Origin: Cristatella mucedo
Lineage: Eukaryota; Bryozoa; Phylactolaemata; Cristatellidae
Assembly: GCA_009760855.2 (NCBI GenBank)
Contig: WPIO01000045.1
Location: 276,001 to 340,000, forward strand
Reading direction: 5' to 3'
Length of the DNA stretch: 64,000 nucleotides
The notes beneath the pieces are model-generated. The model ran no database searches and was not told where the DNA came from. It worked only from the letters and a program-made list of their open reading frames with translations. A program made the translations under genes and the position numbers. Shown in pieces: positions 50,317 through 60,063 of the stretch. Every line of letters begins with the position of its first letter. Positions within the stretch are counted from its first letter, which is position 1.

Positions 50317-51153
50317 CTATCTAACAAAACTTTTCTTAACATAATTTATAAAATATCTAGCAGGTTGTTGTTTTAATATCATTATTCTAACGATAGTGTG
50401 TTTTTTTAGACTCCATACTGGGTCTGTAGCTCTTCTTCTTTTTTCATCTCCTCCCTCGCCCGGTTCTAATAAATACCTAACTGATGTGTTAAGTTCTAAT
50501 AGCTTTTCCCCATGATATTTTGGTTTCTTTAATTTTACCTTTTCTTTTTTTATCGCCTTTGCAGGTTCTTCACCAATCATTCTTGTAACACTGTTATTTA
50601 GATATTCAATAATCTTTGGTAGATTATCAATCCACTCTCTGTTTCTATTATAGTCTCCTTTATTAATACTTTCTAATTCTTTTTCATACTGAGCAATAAA
50701 TGCTCTCTCAGCAACTGTTCTATTTATTCTTTCAACTAATGCAACATTCTTTTTAGTAGTGCCTTCTATGATACGTGTTTCATGTTTTTTTATTTCTTTA
50801 GCAAACTCTCCTTTAAACTCTGATCCTGGATCTACAGTTATTTTCTTTGGCCACTTCAAAGGACCATTACTGTAGATATCTATTATTGCCTTTGTAACTT
50901 CTTTAGAAGTCTTTGTTTTAAGAGGTCTTGATTCTTTATATCTACTTGCAGCATCAATAACACTCAAAGCATATTTGTATCCAGAATCATTAGGCATATA
51001 CAAAATGTCTGCTTGGTGATTTTCATTAGTCTCAACAATATTAAAGAAACCCTGTGGAATTGTTTTAGGTCTTGGCTTGAATACTTGGCTTATATCTGAG
51101 TTAGGGTTAAATTTACCTTCTTTTTTTCTTTCATTTATAGTTAAGAACGACAT
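50317..51153 (-). CDS. INT: Polinton-type retroviral-like integrase (DDE, rve core)
   Basis: Would catalyse insertion of the linear viral DNA into host chromosomes. The 278-residue frame contains the DDE triad: D49 in HQADIL, D108 in VDPGSEF and E141 in ALVERINRT, with 32 residues between the last two. The C-terminal domain has the typical RRRATDPVWSL and QPARYFINYV blocks of Polinton integrases. The reading frame stops (TAG) right after SFVR, where relatives usually continue with a few residues, so a short C-terminal truncation is likely. An N-terminal HHCC zinc finger is not seen. I chose the ATG at 51,153 because TATAGA abuts it; a GTG at 51,195 is open too. It lies next to the element's left end, transcribed outwards, as in other Polintons. 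Confidence 0.88.
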   Translation of the reverse strand: MSFLTINERKKEGKFNPNSDISQVFKPRPKTIPQGFFNIVETNENHQADILYMPNDSGYKYALSVIDAASRYKESRPLKTKTSKEVTKAIIDIYSNGPLKWPKKITVDPGSEFKGEFAKEIKKHETRIIEGTTKKNVALVERINRTVAERAFIAQYEKELESINKGDYNRNREWIDNLPKIIEYLNNSVTRMIGEEPAKAIKKEKVKLKKPKYHGEKLLELNTSVRYLLEPGEGGDEKRRRATDPVWSLKKHTIVRIMILKQQPARYFINYVKKSFVR

Positions 51154-51168
51154 TCTATAGAGAATGGA
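51148..51168. promoter_or_regulatory. Shared CTATAG box between divergent genes
   Basis: Only 10 nt separate the integrase ATG (minus, 51,153) from the zinc-finger ATG (plus, 51,164). The spacer is TCTATAGAGA, whose palindromic CTATAG presents TATAGA to both start codons. Confidence 0.5.
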
Positions 51169-51622
51169 AATATTTTGTGATAAATGCTTAAGCACGTTTA
51201 GTGAAGTTGAATACCTTGAAACAGGTCATCCATATTGTAAACCAAAAATAAAAAAACCAAAACATGAATATTAAATACGTTGTTGTATCTGTGATAAAGA
51301 TATGAAAGAAACCGAATTTGATTCTAACCTTTTTCGTAACAACCATTGTATAATCTGTTCCTACTGCAGCATAAATTCTAATTATTATAAAAAAGAAAAA
51401 TCAACTAAACTGTATTTACTGGTTAAGAAACACTTACAAAAACAATGTTGTTCTACTTCTTTACATCATTGTTTAGATCATGAAGCCATCTGTTGCATTT
51501 CTAAATTACTTCCAGTTGTTAAAGGTAAACACAAAGCGACAAAGTTAAAAGAGTTAATAGTTTTAATAGTTCATTTATATTTTTCAGGAGGTTACATAAC
51601 TAACCAAGATGTTTACCTTTAG
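51164..51622 (+). pseudogene. Cys-rich putative zinc-finger protein, interrupted by one stop
   Basis: The frame starts MEIFCDKCLSTFSEVEY and has a CxxC...HxxxC group (FCDKC...GHPYC). After an in-frame TAA at 51,272-51,274 the same frame continues with two more Cys clusters (CCICDKD and HCIICSYCS) and a Lys-rich, Cys/His-containing tail to 51,622. Paired CxxC motifs suggest a small zinc-binding, perhaps regulatory, protein. The stop could be decay or could divide two small genes. Its 3' end overlaps the convergent fibre-like gene by 39 nt. I recognise no named family. Confidence 0.5.
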
Positions 51623-52444
51623 TTTTCCTGTGCTATCAACGAAGTAATACTCTGTCGGTAATCTATAAAAATATACATAGTACTTTAAGTTAACACCGGT
51701 CGAAGAAGTATTTATAGCTCTTACATCACCAGATACTACTGTAGTATCACTATTAGGTTTCAGGAATACGCAGTTAGAAGGTCCTACAACCATAACATTC
51801 AGGATCATTATAGGTGGAGACATTTTATTTGTCCATGAGTAAGGGGTTGATAGATTTAAAATTGAATTTAATGCTTTAGGGTCCATTGAGATTGAGATTA
51901 CTTCCGTTATTTTTTTAAGTGTTTTATCTACATAATTCTTTGTAGCAACGTCAGAGGGATTAACAGGCTCTGCAACATTAGTAATCGAGTTACCACCCAT
52001 ATTGATATTTGTTGTTGAAGGAAATGCTTTCAATAATACATCTCTTTTCATTCCTCCATAAGTAACACAAAAATCATCATTTAAGACTACTGGATTGGTA
52101 TTACCAGAATTCCAATAAGTAGATGTTATGGCTTTACCATTCATATCTAGATCTCCCAACATTGTATCTCCAGTCTTCTTAACATAATTATTTACTTGTG
52201 AAACGTTTACACCGTCAGTGGGGTTAACACTTGCTCCTAGATTTGTAATACGTTTACCACCAAGATTCATTGTTATTCCTGTATTAACGACAAAGTTAGC
52301 GTCAGCATAGGCCTTTGTAACAGCGTCATAGTCGTTAACGGGGTCAGCTAAGTTTATAATTCTATTACCATTTGCATCAAGATCTGAAAGAATGAATCCA
52401 TTATTCTTCGATACATAGTCCTCGCTGTGAAACTTTTTGTTCAT
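51584..52444 (-). CDS. Tail-fibre-like protein 1 (286 aa)
   Basis: An intact frame from an ATG overlapped by TATAG. The N-terminal 170 residues carry repeats of the phage tail-fibre type, for example ANGNRIINLADPVNDYDAVT, GGKRITNLGASVNPTDGVN, GDTMLGDLDMNGKAI and GGNSITNVAEPVNPSDVATK followed by NYVD. The last 110 residues have a different, beta-rich composition and could be a receptor-binding head. Such repeats form trimeric fibre shafts in tailed phages. In this element the product is inferred to be a capsid spike or fibre for attachment. It overlaps the 3' end of the nuclease gene upstream by 44 nt and is related to the genes at 61.8-63.5 kb. Confidence 0.75.
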   Translation of the reverse strand: MNKKFHSEDYVSKNNGFILSDLDANGNRIINLADPVNDYDAVTKAYADANFVVNTGITMNLGGKRITNLGASVNPTDGVNVSQVNNYVKKTGDTMLGDLDMNGKAITSTYWNSGNTNPVVLNDDFCVTYGGMKRDVLLKAFPSTTNINMGGNSITNVAEPVNPSDVATKNYVDKTLKKITEVISISMDPKALNSILNLSTPYSWTNKMSPPIMILNVMVVGPSNCVFLKPNSDTTVVSGDVRAINTSSTGVNLKYYVYFYRLPTEYYFVDSTGKLKVNILVSYVTS

Positions 52445-53307
52445 CTATATAATTATTTATTAATATTTTAGATCTATCTAACACTTCTTTGACCACAGGA
52501 ATAATTCTTATAAATCTAAGCGGATCTTCTTCTTCAATTACTTGTATCTCTACTTTTCTAATGTAATATTTGATATCATAACTAAAGTTTTTTTTATTGT
52601 TAAAACGACCATATTTAGAAATTATATCAAATTCGAATTCAAAGTACTTTTCATCTTTAAGTAAAAACATAAAAAGAGGTTCACGTATTGGTATATCAAA
52701 TTTATAAGTTGTTGGAATTCTAACTGTTCCTGCAGCAACATAGTCTTTAGGTATATCATTGCAATTCAAACCTGGAACGAGTATTTCAAATTCACTATAA
52801 AAACATCTGCTAAGCTTTAAGACGTGTAAACCAATTAGGCACTGTGCAATATATTGTTTTGGAATAAAGTCCAACTATATTACGACTCCATAAACATTTT
52901 ATTTCTATTAGAGTATTTTGATCAATAATTCCATCTGGAGAATAGCGGTAAACCCCATCACTAGTAAAACATGTATTTGAATTCTCAATACTTCTATTCA
53001 ACTTCATTTCTAGAAATTTAGCTGCTATTGGCTCGAATACTTTTCCAAACATCATCTGAGGAAATTTCATCGGTTGGGAGTTAGCAATATATTTTTTTAT
53101 TTTTCTATTTGAAATTAGTTCAATGTCACAATCAATTTGAGATCCAAATATCATATCATTTCCTAAAACTGAATACACCTCCGACCCTCCTATATTTAAC
53201 TTCATAGCCTTCTTCCACTCATCAGACCCCTGTATGAAATTTGTTTTTGCATTATATTTAGTTATTATATTTCTTAAATATCTAATGAATTGTAAAGAGA
53301 CCTTCCT
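52401..53307 (-). pseudogene. YqaJ / lambda-exonuclease-type nuclease, frameshifted
   Basis: Family members are PD-(D/E)xK exonucleases used in viral DNA recombination and replication. The 5' frame shows QGSDEW (53,232-53,215), GGSEVYSVLG, FGKVFEPIAAKFLE and the catalytic-region pattern SPDGII...LIEIKC. The 3' frame (52,401-52,874) continues with IPKQYIAQC, the conserved Gln motif, and a C-terminal tail. The two frames differ and overlap between 52,810 and 52,874, so there is one frameshift. The first ATG (53,205) lies after the conserved QGS.EW motif, and the open frame extends upstream only to 53,307, so the true start is lost or shifted. The order of motifs is that of the family. Confidence 0.7.
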
Positions 53308-54876
53308 CTACTACAAAGAAATGGAGTTCCATTTCCACTAGATGTTAATTCCAATTTGTTCTCACAGATAGTGATATAATGAATCACAACCGTAGGTGCA
53401 GCAGCAGCTGTAATTTCAGGTTGTGCTGGTATATTTCCAGCAGCAGGAACAGCAGCAGTAATACCAGGTATTGTAGAATTAAATTCAATAGTTACATCAA
53501 GTTTTTTTCCTGCTCTAAGAGGTTGATCTTTATATTGTAGATCGATAACATGAATAGGATAAAGAGTTAACCATTCTGGAAAGGTAACACCAACAGGCAC
53601 ATTTAGTTCATTTGATCCGAGGAACTGTTTTCTAAATGTAGTAAAATCAAGATAAGGAGTTGAACATTTTGCGTCTTTTGGATAGCCACTTCTTAGAACC
53701 ACAGGGTATTGTTTTGTGCCATTAGCAACTACTGAGACACCTTTAATATCACAATGATTGAAAGTGCAAGGGTTTCCAGTGTAGCTATTAAATTTATTTT
53801 GGTTTTGAGCTGCAACGATCAATCATCTAACTTTACCAAGTTCATTCTGTGTAGTTATTGTCTTTGTATATTTAAGATTTGAATTGTAGTTTGATATACT
53901 AACTTATTCATATCGTCTAACTCTATAGTTTAGTCTAAGTTTCTTTGACCTTTCACTCGTAATTTCAGCAAGTGATTTTTGAATGCTCATTTTAGGAGTT
54001 AAACGTGGAACAAATAGTCTCATTTTTGACATGTTAATTTTAAATGAATTCCAAGAACCATTTCCAGCAGCGTTAGCTGTTGTTCTAGCTTGAATTACAT
54101 TAACATTATTATCAGCAGCAGCACCACTTACTCCCGTCATAATAGCGTTAAAATCATTTCCATTAACCCTAGTTAGTTCAAGAGTAAATTGAGTATTGTA
54201 AATAATCTTATTCATATCTGCCCAAAATCCAGAGATTCTTGATAACGAAAGTGAAATGCTGAATGTACCCACATTATCAGCAAGGACATTAGATAAACCT
54301 CTTCGATAAACAAATCCGATGTTTGAACTACTAGCTGTGGATGCATTAGGACTTAGATATGGAAATAGTTTAGAATTTGTTGTAGCAGCATTAGCAATGG
54401 TATACATATCATCAAATGAGCTTGCCTCATCCTTCTTCCATCCTGTTGCAGGTCCTTCAGTTCTGTTATACTCATTTGGATAACATAGAAGTCCCATAAT
54501 TGTTGAAACAGTTCCTATATTTTGTGACACACTTTCAACCTCTTCAGCACCAAGTCTAACTCTCATTGAATTAAACATCCAAGCTCCAGCGTTGGTAACT
54601 AATCCTGCCGCAAGGTTACGATTGGGCGTTGTATAAATCATTCGACCCTGGTAATTGAACAAGAAACTGTCCTTATAGAAGGATGTAACCATCTGACAAA
54701 ACATAACATGTTTGTTGTTCTGCTGGAATATTGAATGTTATAATTGTATCAATAGTAGAATCACTTTCACTTCCGTTAGATTGGTAAAACTCTCTGAACT
54801 GATAATCATTGATTTTATAATCACGGAAATCAGTATCTTCAAGTTCAAGTATAGTACTAATATCTGCGCTCGCCAT
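53274..54876 (-). pseudogene. MCP: Probable major capsid protein (double jelly-roll), broken
   Basis: Largest virion-type gene, about 534 codons, a normal length for Polinton/PLV major capsid proteins. It starts at an ATG with TATAG upstream (MASADIST). The N-terminal part (IDTIITFNIPAEQQTCYVLS) resembles the start of such capsid proteins. A frameshift lies between about 54,680 and 54,710. The main frame then runs to a TAA at 53,904-53,906, continues in the same frame to a TGA at about 53,825, and continues again to 53,274. Two in-frame stops plus one frameshift suggest inactivation. Assignment rests on size, position in the virion cluster and overall pattern, not on a clear short motif. Confidence 0.6.
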
Positions 54877-54903
54877 TCTTTTTCTATATAAAAAACTAAA
54901 AAT

Positions 54904-55487
54904 TTATTTACTTTGAATATATAAACCAGCTCCAATCTTTTTCTTTATACTTCCACCATAACCATCGGGTCTTGTTCTCTCTCCAGTAGGTATAATTGAT
55001 TTTATTGCTTTCTCAACTTCTTTATATGTTTTTGGATCATTTTCTTTAAAAGCTTCTGAATCGTCTTCTACTTCTTCTATTTTTACTTGTTTACCTTTTT
55101 TAGTTTTTGGTTTAAGTTTCTCAAGCATTGCACGTTTAATCTCTAGATCCATTTCTTTCATCTTTCTATCGTAATCTTCTTCTTTTTTCGTTTCTCAATT
55201 TCATACTCCTGTTCTTTCTTTCTTCTTTCTTCTTCAAGTTTATCATCCATCTCTCTTCGTTTATTAGCGTATTCTTGATCAATCTTTTCTTTTTTAGTTT
55301 GTAATTCAGTAATTTTCCTTGCTTGATGCATTTCAATTCCTTTATTAGCAATATTCATACTTAGACCAGTTAATCCGGTTAAAACAGGTGTTACTTTCCC
55401 AACACCGTCGAGTACTTTATCTAAAACTCCAGAGCCATGGTACATTCCTCTTATATTTCCATGACCAGTCCTTATATAGCTACCCAT
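54904..55487 (-). pseudogene. Coiled-coil, Lys/Glu-rich virion-type protein, one frameshift
   Basis: It starts at an ATG preceded by TATAGAGAGAG. The N-terminal 45 residues are Gly-rich and amphipathic (GNIRGMYHGSGVLDKVLDGV). A long charged coiled coil (EEERRKKEQEYEIEKRKKK) follows. In the A-run near 55,180-55,200 the frame changes; the second frame (to 54,904) continues the charged helix and ends GAGLYIQSK. Its position just upstream of the capsid gene suggests a minor virion component, possibly a membrane-active or cement protein. No named family is recognised. Confidence 0.55.
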
Positions 55488-55498
55488 CTCTCTCTATA

Positions 55499-56360
55499 CT
55501 ACTTTGAAATTTCTATTGTAGCTATAACATCTTTTATTACATTGAGTCTATTTCCATTTTGGTCTGTTAAAGTAATCATAAAACTACTCAAGGATTCTAT
55601 ATCACCCTTTGTCGGTAGATACATTATGTTTGGAATATGTAAATCAACTTTCTCGCCTGGTGAAATATCTTTTTACACCAATAATATATAAAGATCTTGA
55701 TTGCTCTAAAACCCCTTTTCTTCTCTCTATATAATTAAGTTATGGATTAACTAAGTCACAATCAACACTGATCCATTCAATGTCATTGAAATTAGAGGAT
55801 TTCATTTTATTCCATGCTGTGTATGTTCCGGCGAAGTAATGTGACTTTTCATCTTTTTTATCTTCTTCTCTTCCATCACCATAATCGTAATCAGGGGCGT
55901 ATGTTCCCTGTTCCTTTGTATTAAAACCAAGTGTATCTCCAATGTTATGAATAACACCAGATATATCACTTGCTAGTAAAACAACATATCCACCTACTAC
56001 CTTCATAACTATTTTATCACCTTCACCAACACTAAAAATAATTCCAGTACTATCTCTTCGTGAAGGGTTGTAAAGTGATCCAGCACTATCTAATCCTCTA
56101 TTTAATGCTGCTACAAGTCTAGTAGTATCATAATAACCTGGAGGAACAGAAACGGAAAAGCTATTAGCTGATGAAGGGCTAGCTTTAAACCAAAGCATAT
56201 CGTTTTCAAGAGCAACAATTTTTACAATGCTTTTATATGTGTAAGTAAATTCTATTCTTCGTAACCCAACTTTTTCATACCCAGATTTAGGACCAAGCAT
56301 TATTGATGGGTAGTTAGCTTTATAGTCTATATCGGAAGCTGCTGTTAACCTAATCTTCAC
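55499..56360 (-). pseudogene. Minor-capsid (penton)-like paralogue A, broken
   Basis: Resembles the Polinton minor capsid type by a PPGYYDTTRLVAALNRGLD block, a DTLGFNTKEQGTY block, the WISVDCDLVNP strand and, in the 3' part, DLHIPN..YLPTKGDIE and LTDQNGNR. It is about 45-50% identical by eye to paralogue B in the conserved stretches. Lesions: the start is GTG where B has ATG, a TAA follows LVNP at 55,740 where B has GAA, and a frameshift follows near 55,670. The last frame ends at TAG 55,499-55,501. TATAGAAA directly precedes the start. Confidence 0.55.
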
Positions 56361-56369
56361 TTTCTATAT

Positions 56370-57336
56370 TTATTTTATTTTTTCTATAATTTTTTCTATA
56401 CTATTTTCTATACTTGTTTTACCTTTTCTAATAACTATTGTAGATACAACATCTGTAATTGTATTAATCCTATTTCCATTTTGATCTGTTAATGTAAGTC
56501 TAAAACCACCCAACTTTTCTATATCACCTTTTGTAGGTAAGTACATTACATTTGGAATATGTAAATCAACTTTTTGACGGAGAAATATCATCAGCGTCGA
56601 TGATATATAGAGATCCTGACTGTTCTGAAAAACCTTTTCTTTTCTCTATATAATTAAGTTCTGGATTAACTAAGTCACAGTCAACACTTATCCATTTTAC
56701 ACCAGTATTATCAGGTTGAATCATTTTGTTCCATGCTTTATAAGTTCCAGCAAAATACATAGCTTTTTCTACCGCTTCATATACTGTTCCACCAACCATG
56801 TCGCGGTCAAACGTTCCTTGTTCATTTGAGTTAAAACCAAGGGTGTCTCCAATACTATAAAACTCAGGGTTTTTTTCAATGAAAGAGTTGGCTCCAAGAA
56901 AAACAACACTATCACCAGCTACTTGCATAACTATTTTATCATCTGTATCAACACTAAATCTTATTCCATTTCCAGCTCTTCCATTATATAACGCCGATGA
57001 TGCAGAACCAGGATCCTTCTTCTTAAGTCCTAAAGCCGTGTTTAAAGCAAGAACAATTTTATTAGTGTTATAAGTTCCTGCAGTTTTAGGAGTACCATTA
57101 GTTTCCTTTCCAAAATCAATTTCAATATATTGAGGATTACCAACATCTCCAAGAGAAAACTTAAACCAGAGTCTGTCATTTACACACCTAAAGACATTTT
57201 ATATAGTTCTATTTACATAAGTAAATTCTATCCTCCTTAAGCCAATTTCATTGTACCCAGATTTTTCTCCTACATTGATTGAAGGATATAATGTTTTGTA
57301 ATCTGAAGAAGATGTGCCGGTTAATCTTATTGTCAT
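56370..57336 (-). pseudogene. Minor-capsid (penton)-like paralogue B, broken
   Basis: Starts ATG (57,336) after TATAGGAA, with MTIRLTGTS matching A's KIRLTAAS and GLRRIEFTY shared exactly. An in-frame TAA sits at codon 46 (57,199-57,201), after which the same frame remains open and collinear with A through DTLGFNSNEQGTFD and VKWISVDCDLVNPELNYIE. A second lesion, an indel near 56,575 beside an A-run, shifts the frame. The shifted frame carries VDLHIPNVMYLPTKGDIEK and LTLTDQNGNRIN and ends at 56,370. A tandem duplicate of A. Confidence 0.55.
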
Positions 57337-57344
57337 TTCCTATA

Positions 57345-58202
57345 TTATATTTCTATAATTTCTATAACAACAGCAATTTGTTCACCAAAATCTAACAACT
57401 TCAAGTTTTGATCAGTAATTTTAATAGTTATATCACTAATAATTTCAGTAGAAACATTGTGGTATTCAGGAGTATTTGGTTCATACACCATTGTATCCCA
57501 TGGGTAAAAGTCAAATCCAAAACTTCTTAAAGATTGAGTTTCGATTCCATTTATACAACTTGTACCTGGAGCAACTAGATTACAATTAACAAGAACAAGT
57601 TTTACATCTGTAATACTTACCTGCTCTTCCGAATAGAACTTTTTGATTGGAGTACAAACAGTGGGTATAATATTTGGATATGTCTCTAAAAACTTGCTAT
57701 CCGTTGTATAAGCAGGTTTAGTAAATCCAAGCACTTTAGAAATAGATGATTTACTTGCAATAAAACTCCACCCAACAGGCATACTAATCCATGAGTGTGC
57801 AGTACCAGTATCAACACCAACTGTAAACTTATCAGTTGTAGATCCTGTTTGAGTAATGAAATTATTAATCCTATCAACAATACCTGTGTTTAAGTCATCA
57901 CTATCAACCGTATAAACTCCTGGTTCTATAGTTACAGTTTGTTCTGAACCACCCGCACTTCTATAAACAAAAGTATTATTAGAATTAGTAATATTTTTTA
58001 TGGAATTGCTTCCAACAAACTTCTTAAAACAAATTTTTAGGTTTTTGTTTCTCAATAAAATAGGAGTATTAATATGTAAACCAAGTGGATTAGAATTTCC
58101 AATAACATTGAACACATAACCTTCCTTACTTGCTTGAATACTTTTTCTAATAACTTCAACATTCTTAAGTATGTCTTTTGTAATACCTAAAAGATCACTC
58201 AT
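57345..58202 (-). CDS. Minor-capsid (penton)-like paralogue C, intact (285 aa)
   Basis: Uninterrupted frame preceded by TATAGAAA. The order of blocks matches A and B: IEPGVYTVDSDDLNTGIVDR (residues 92-111), SKVLGFT (155-161), KLVLVNCNLVAPG (201-213), EPNTPEYHNVS (241-251) and ITIKITDQNLKLLDFGEQIA (258-277). This layout of a short PG.Y block, an LGF block, a hydrophobic strand with a Cys, and a terminal I.I.ITD..G-like strand pair is what I know from Polinton minor capsid/penton proteins. By inference it forms vertices of the capsid. It is more diverged and better preserved than A and B, so it may be the ancestral or working copy. Confidence 0.6.
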   Translation of the reverse strand: MSDLLGITKDILKNVEVIRKSIQASKEGYVFNVIGNSNPLGLHINTPILLRNKNLKICFKKFVGSNSIKNITNSNNTFVYRSAGGSEQTVTIEPGVYTVDSDDLNTGIVDRINNFITQTGSTTDKFTVGVDTGTAHSWISMPVGWSFIASKSSISKVLGFTKPAYTTDSKFLETYPNIIPTVCTPIKKFYSEEQVSITDVKLVLVNCNLVAPGTSCINGIETQSLRSFGFDFYPWDTMVYEPNTPEYHNVSTEIISDITIKITDQNLKLLDFGEQIAVVIEIIEI

Positions 58203-58235
58203 TTTCTATAAATTAAATAAAAGATTATTTATTTT

Positions 58236-59224
58236 TTATACGTAAGACTTTGGTGCTTTCCTAGATCTAGCTAAATAATCTACAGCAGCACTTATTGAAT
58301 TTACAACTCCTTTATTTCCAGCTGCAAACTCTCTCAACCATAAATCAATCTTACTAAATACTTCTTTATCACTATTAACAAACACTGGAACGATTTGTAA
58401 TCCTTCTCCTGATTTAGGAATCACTGATTTTATATGGTCAAGAATACATTGTTGTTTTAAACTTCTTTGTTTTTCTTCTGCATTTTCTAATTTTGATATT
58501 ATAAATACTCTCTACAAAATTATCTTCTGTAATTTTCTTTATATCTTCTTTCATTTTGGATGACATTCTTCCTGTTTTAGGTCTAATGCTAATTTCAAAT
58601 AATTTTTTTCTTGTATCCCACGGGTGTTCAATAATTGTAGGTAAAGTATCTTCTATAGCAGTTGTAAATTGAGGTGTGCTAGGTTCCATAACACTTGCAT
58701 CAGGTTCTATACTAGGTTCTATACTAGGTTCTATAACACTTACAGTTGGTAAAGCGGTTTTACTTTTTTTCCTTCCTCTTTTCTTTGGGGTACTTATAGC
58801 AGGTGGTTCTTCAACTTCTTTTACAGATCCTTTATTAATCTTTGGAGTACCAGTAGATGGATTAACATTAAAACCTTCTGCCACTGTTTTTGAGCACCAT
58901 CAAGAATTTCTCTTATTTCTGGATTAGCTGCATGAGTCTTCGCTTGATTTATTCTGTTAATTGCTTTTTTATGTTCACCAGATTTAATATCAGCGATTGT
59001 TTTTTCAAAACTAAAGAAACATCTTGAGGTTCTTTAGGTTTAGGCTGTTTCGCCTTTTCAGTTAGTTTATTAGTCTCCATTTGAATTGCAAGTTTAGGTC
59101 TCATTACTTTAAGTTTGTTAAAATCAGTCTCACCTAAATCATTTTTTGAACGCTCTAAAGCACGTTCATTTAGTTTATGTTCTATCTGATCTCTAGCAAC
59201 AATCTCAGCTTCTATTCTTGCCAT
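58236..59224 (-). pseudogene. Long coiled-coil/low-complexity virion-type protein, about three frameshifts
   Basis: The first frame (from ATG 59,224, MARIEAEIVARDQIEHK) is helical and charged. A shift near 59,010 leads to a helical stretch ending in DGAQKQWQK. A second near 58,885, in a C/A-rich run, leads to a segment with Pro/Ser/Thr and basic KKRGRKKSK and with IEPS repeats. A third near 58,500 leads to a C-terminal part open to 58,236 (VIPKSGEGLQIVPVFVNSD). Each transition joins two frames that overlap, and the sum is about 329 codons. The region between capsid and ATPase genes and its composition suggest an internal virion or core protein. I recognise no family. Confidence 0.5.
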
Positions 59225-59355
59225 TCCTTCACCATTGTTAAGTATGGTTGCAACATATTGTCCAAATTACTATATAAGTTTTCTAAATCAAGAGCTTCTT
59301 GAAAACTATATTCATATTTTCTATTTTTACTTTGAAACAACTTTCCTTTAATCAT
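59212..59355 (-). CDS. Small unassigned protein (47 aa)
   Basis: ATG at 59,355 and stop at 59,212-59,214, giving MIKGKLFQSK... with acidic and aromatic residues (LDLENLYSNLDNMLQ). Its stop overlaps the ATG of the next gene by 13 nt, as is common in compact viral operon-like clusters. No domain is recognised. It could be the shifted N-terminus of the downstream protein. Confidence 0.4.
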   Translation of the reverse strand: MIKGKLFQSKNRKYEYSFQEALDLENLYSNLDNMLQPYLTMVKEWQE

Positions 59356-59405
59356 TCCTTTCCTATTAACTATTGAAAATAGTTATTAGTTGTTTTCGTT
59401 CTTCA

Positions 59406-60035
59406 TCAACAGACCAAAATCTTCCTTTTTTCAGTCTTAGTTAGATCAATAACACAGTAAGCAAATTCTTCCCTTGTACAAGAATCAACCCAATCTTTAA
59501 ATTGCTTTACATCTATATCACCAACATATGAACGACGTATATATTCTATATCGTTATTGTTTTGTTTGAATATTATTATAAAGTTTACATTGTTTCTTAT
59601 AGTTCTTTTAGGAACATTTGTAAATCCTTGAGAAAGATAAAATATATTCATTTTTTTATGTCTTCCTCTAGTAAAATAATCTGATATAGTACTTTGATCT
59701 TCATTTATAACATCATCTAACACAACAACATTTCTACATTTCTTATATGAATCAACATCTGGCATTTCATCTACTCCATTGACCCAAACGAATGCAGGGT
59801 TTTCTTTCGTCATACTTATAAATCCACGATACATTGGTTGATCTAAACTCGTTGCAATAATAGTACAAGCATCATACTTTAATTTTAATGAAAATATCCA
59901 ATTCATTATTAATTGCGTCTTACCACACCCACTAGGACCTAAAAGTAACGCTCTAATAGGTATTTTAGGTAATGGTTCTTCATGACCTGTAGCAGTATCC
60001 TGTCCAAAGTCATAAGGCTTAACTTTCAAAGACAT
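59406..60035 (-). CDS. ATP: A32/FtsK-HerA-type DNA-packaging ATPase (209 aa)
   Basis: Drives genome packaging into the capsid. It has Walker A GPSGCGKT (33-40), Walker B VVVLDD (103-108), a YLSQGF sensor block (133-138) and a KRTIRNNVNFIIIF strand. These occur in the order and spacing of Polinton, virophage and adintovirus ATPases, and the length is normal. ATG 60,035 is preceded directly by TATAGA. The intact frame ends TKTEKRKILVC after an A-run; an alternative frame of 12 more codons follows, so the last residues are uncertain. Confidence 0.9.
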   Translation of the reverse strand: MSLKVKPYDFGQDTATGHEEPLPKIPIRALLLGPSGCGKTQLIMNWIFSLKLKYDACTIIATSLDQPMYRGFISMTKENPAFVWVNGVDEMPDVDSYKKCRNVVVLDDVINEDQSTISDYFTRGRHKKMNIFYLSQGFTNVPKRTIRNNVNFIIIFKQNNNDIEYIRRSYVGDIDVKQFKDWVDSCTREEFAYCVIDLTKTEKRKILVC

Positions 60036-60063
60036 TCTATATTAAAAATTTTTATATTTGTAT

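Noticed and set aside
53820-57201. Recoding of TAA or TGA as sense codons in the element
   Set aside because: The residues at the stop positions in aligned paralogues differ from site to site, and intact genes use TAA, TAG and TGA as normal ends. Decay or assembly error is simpler.
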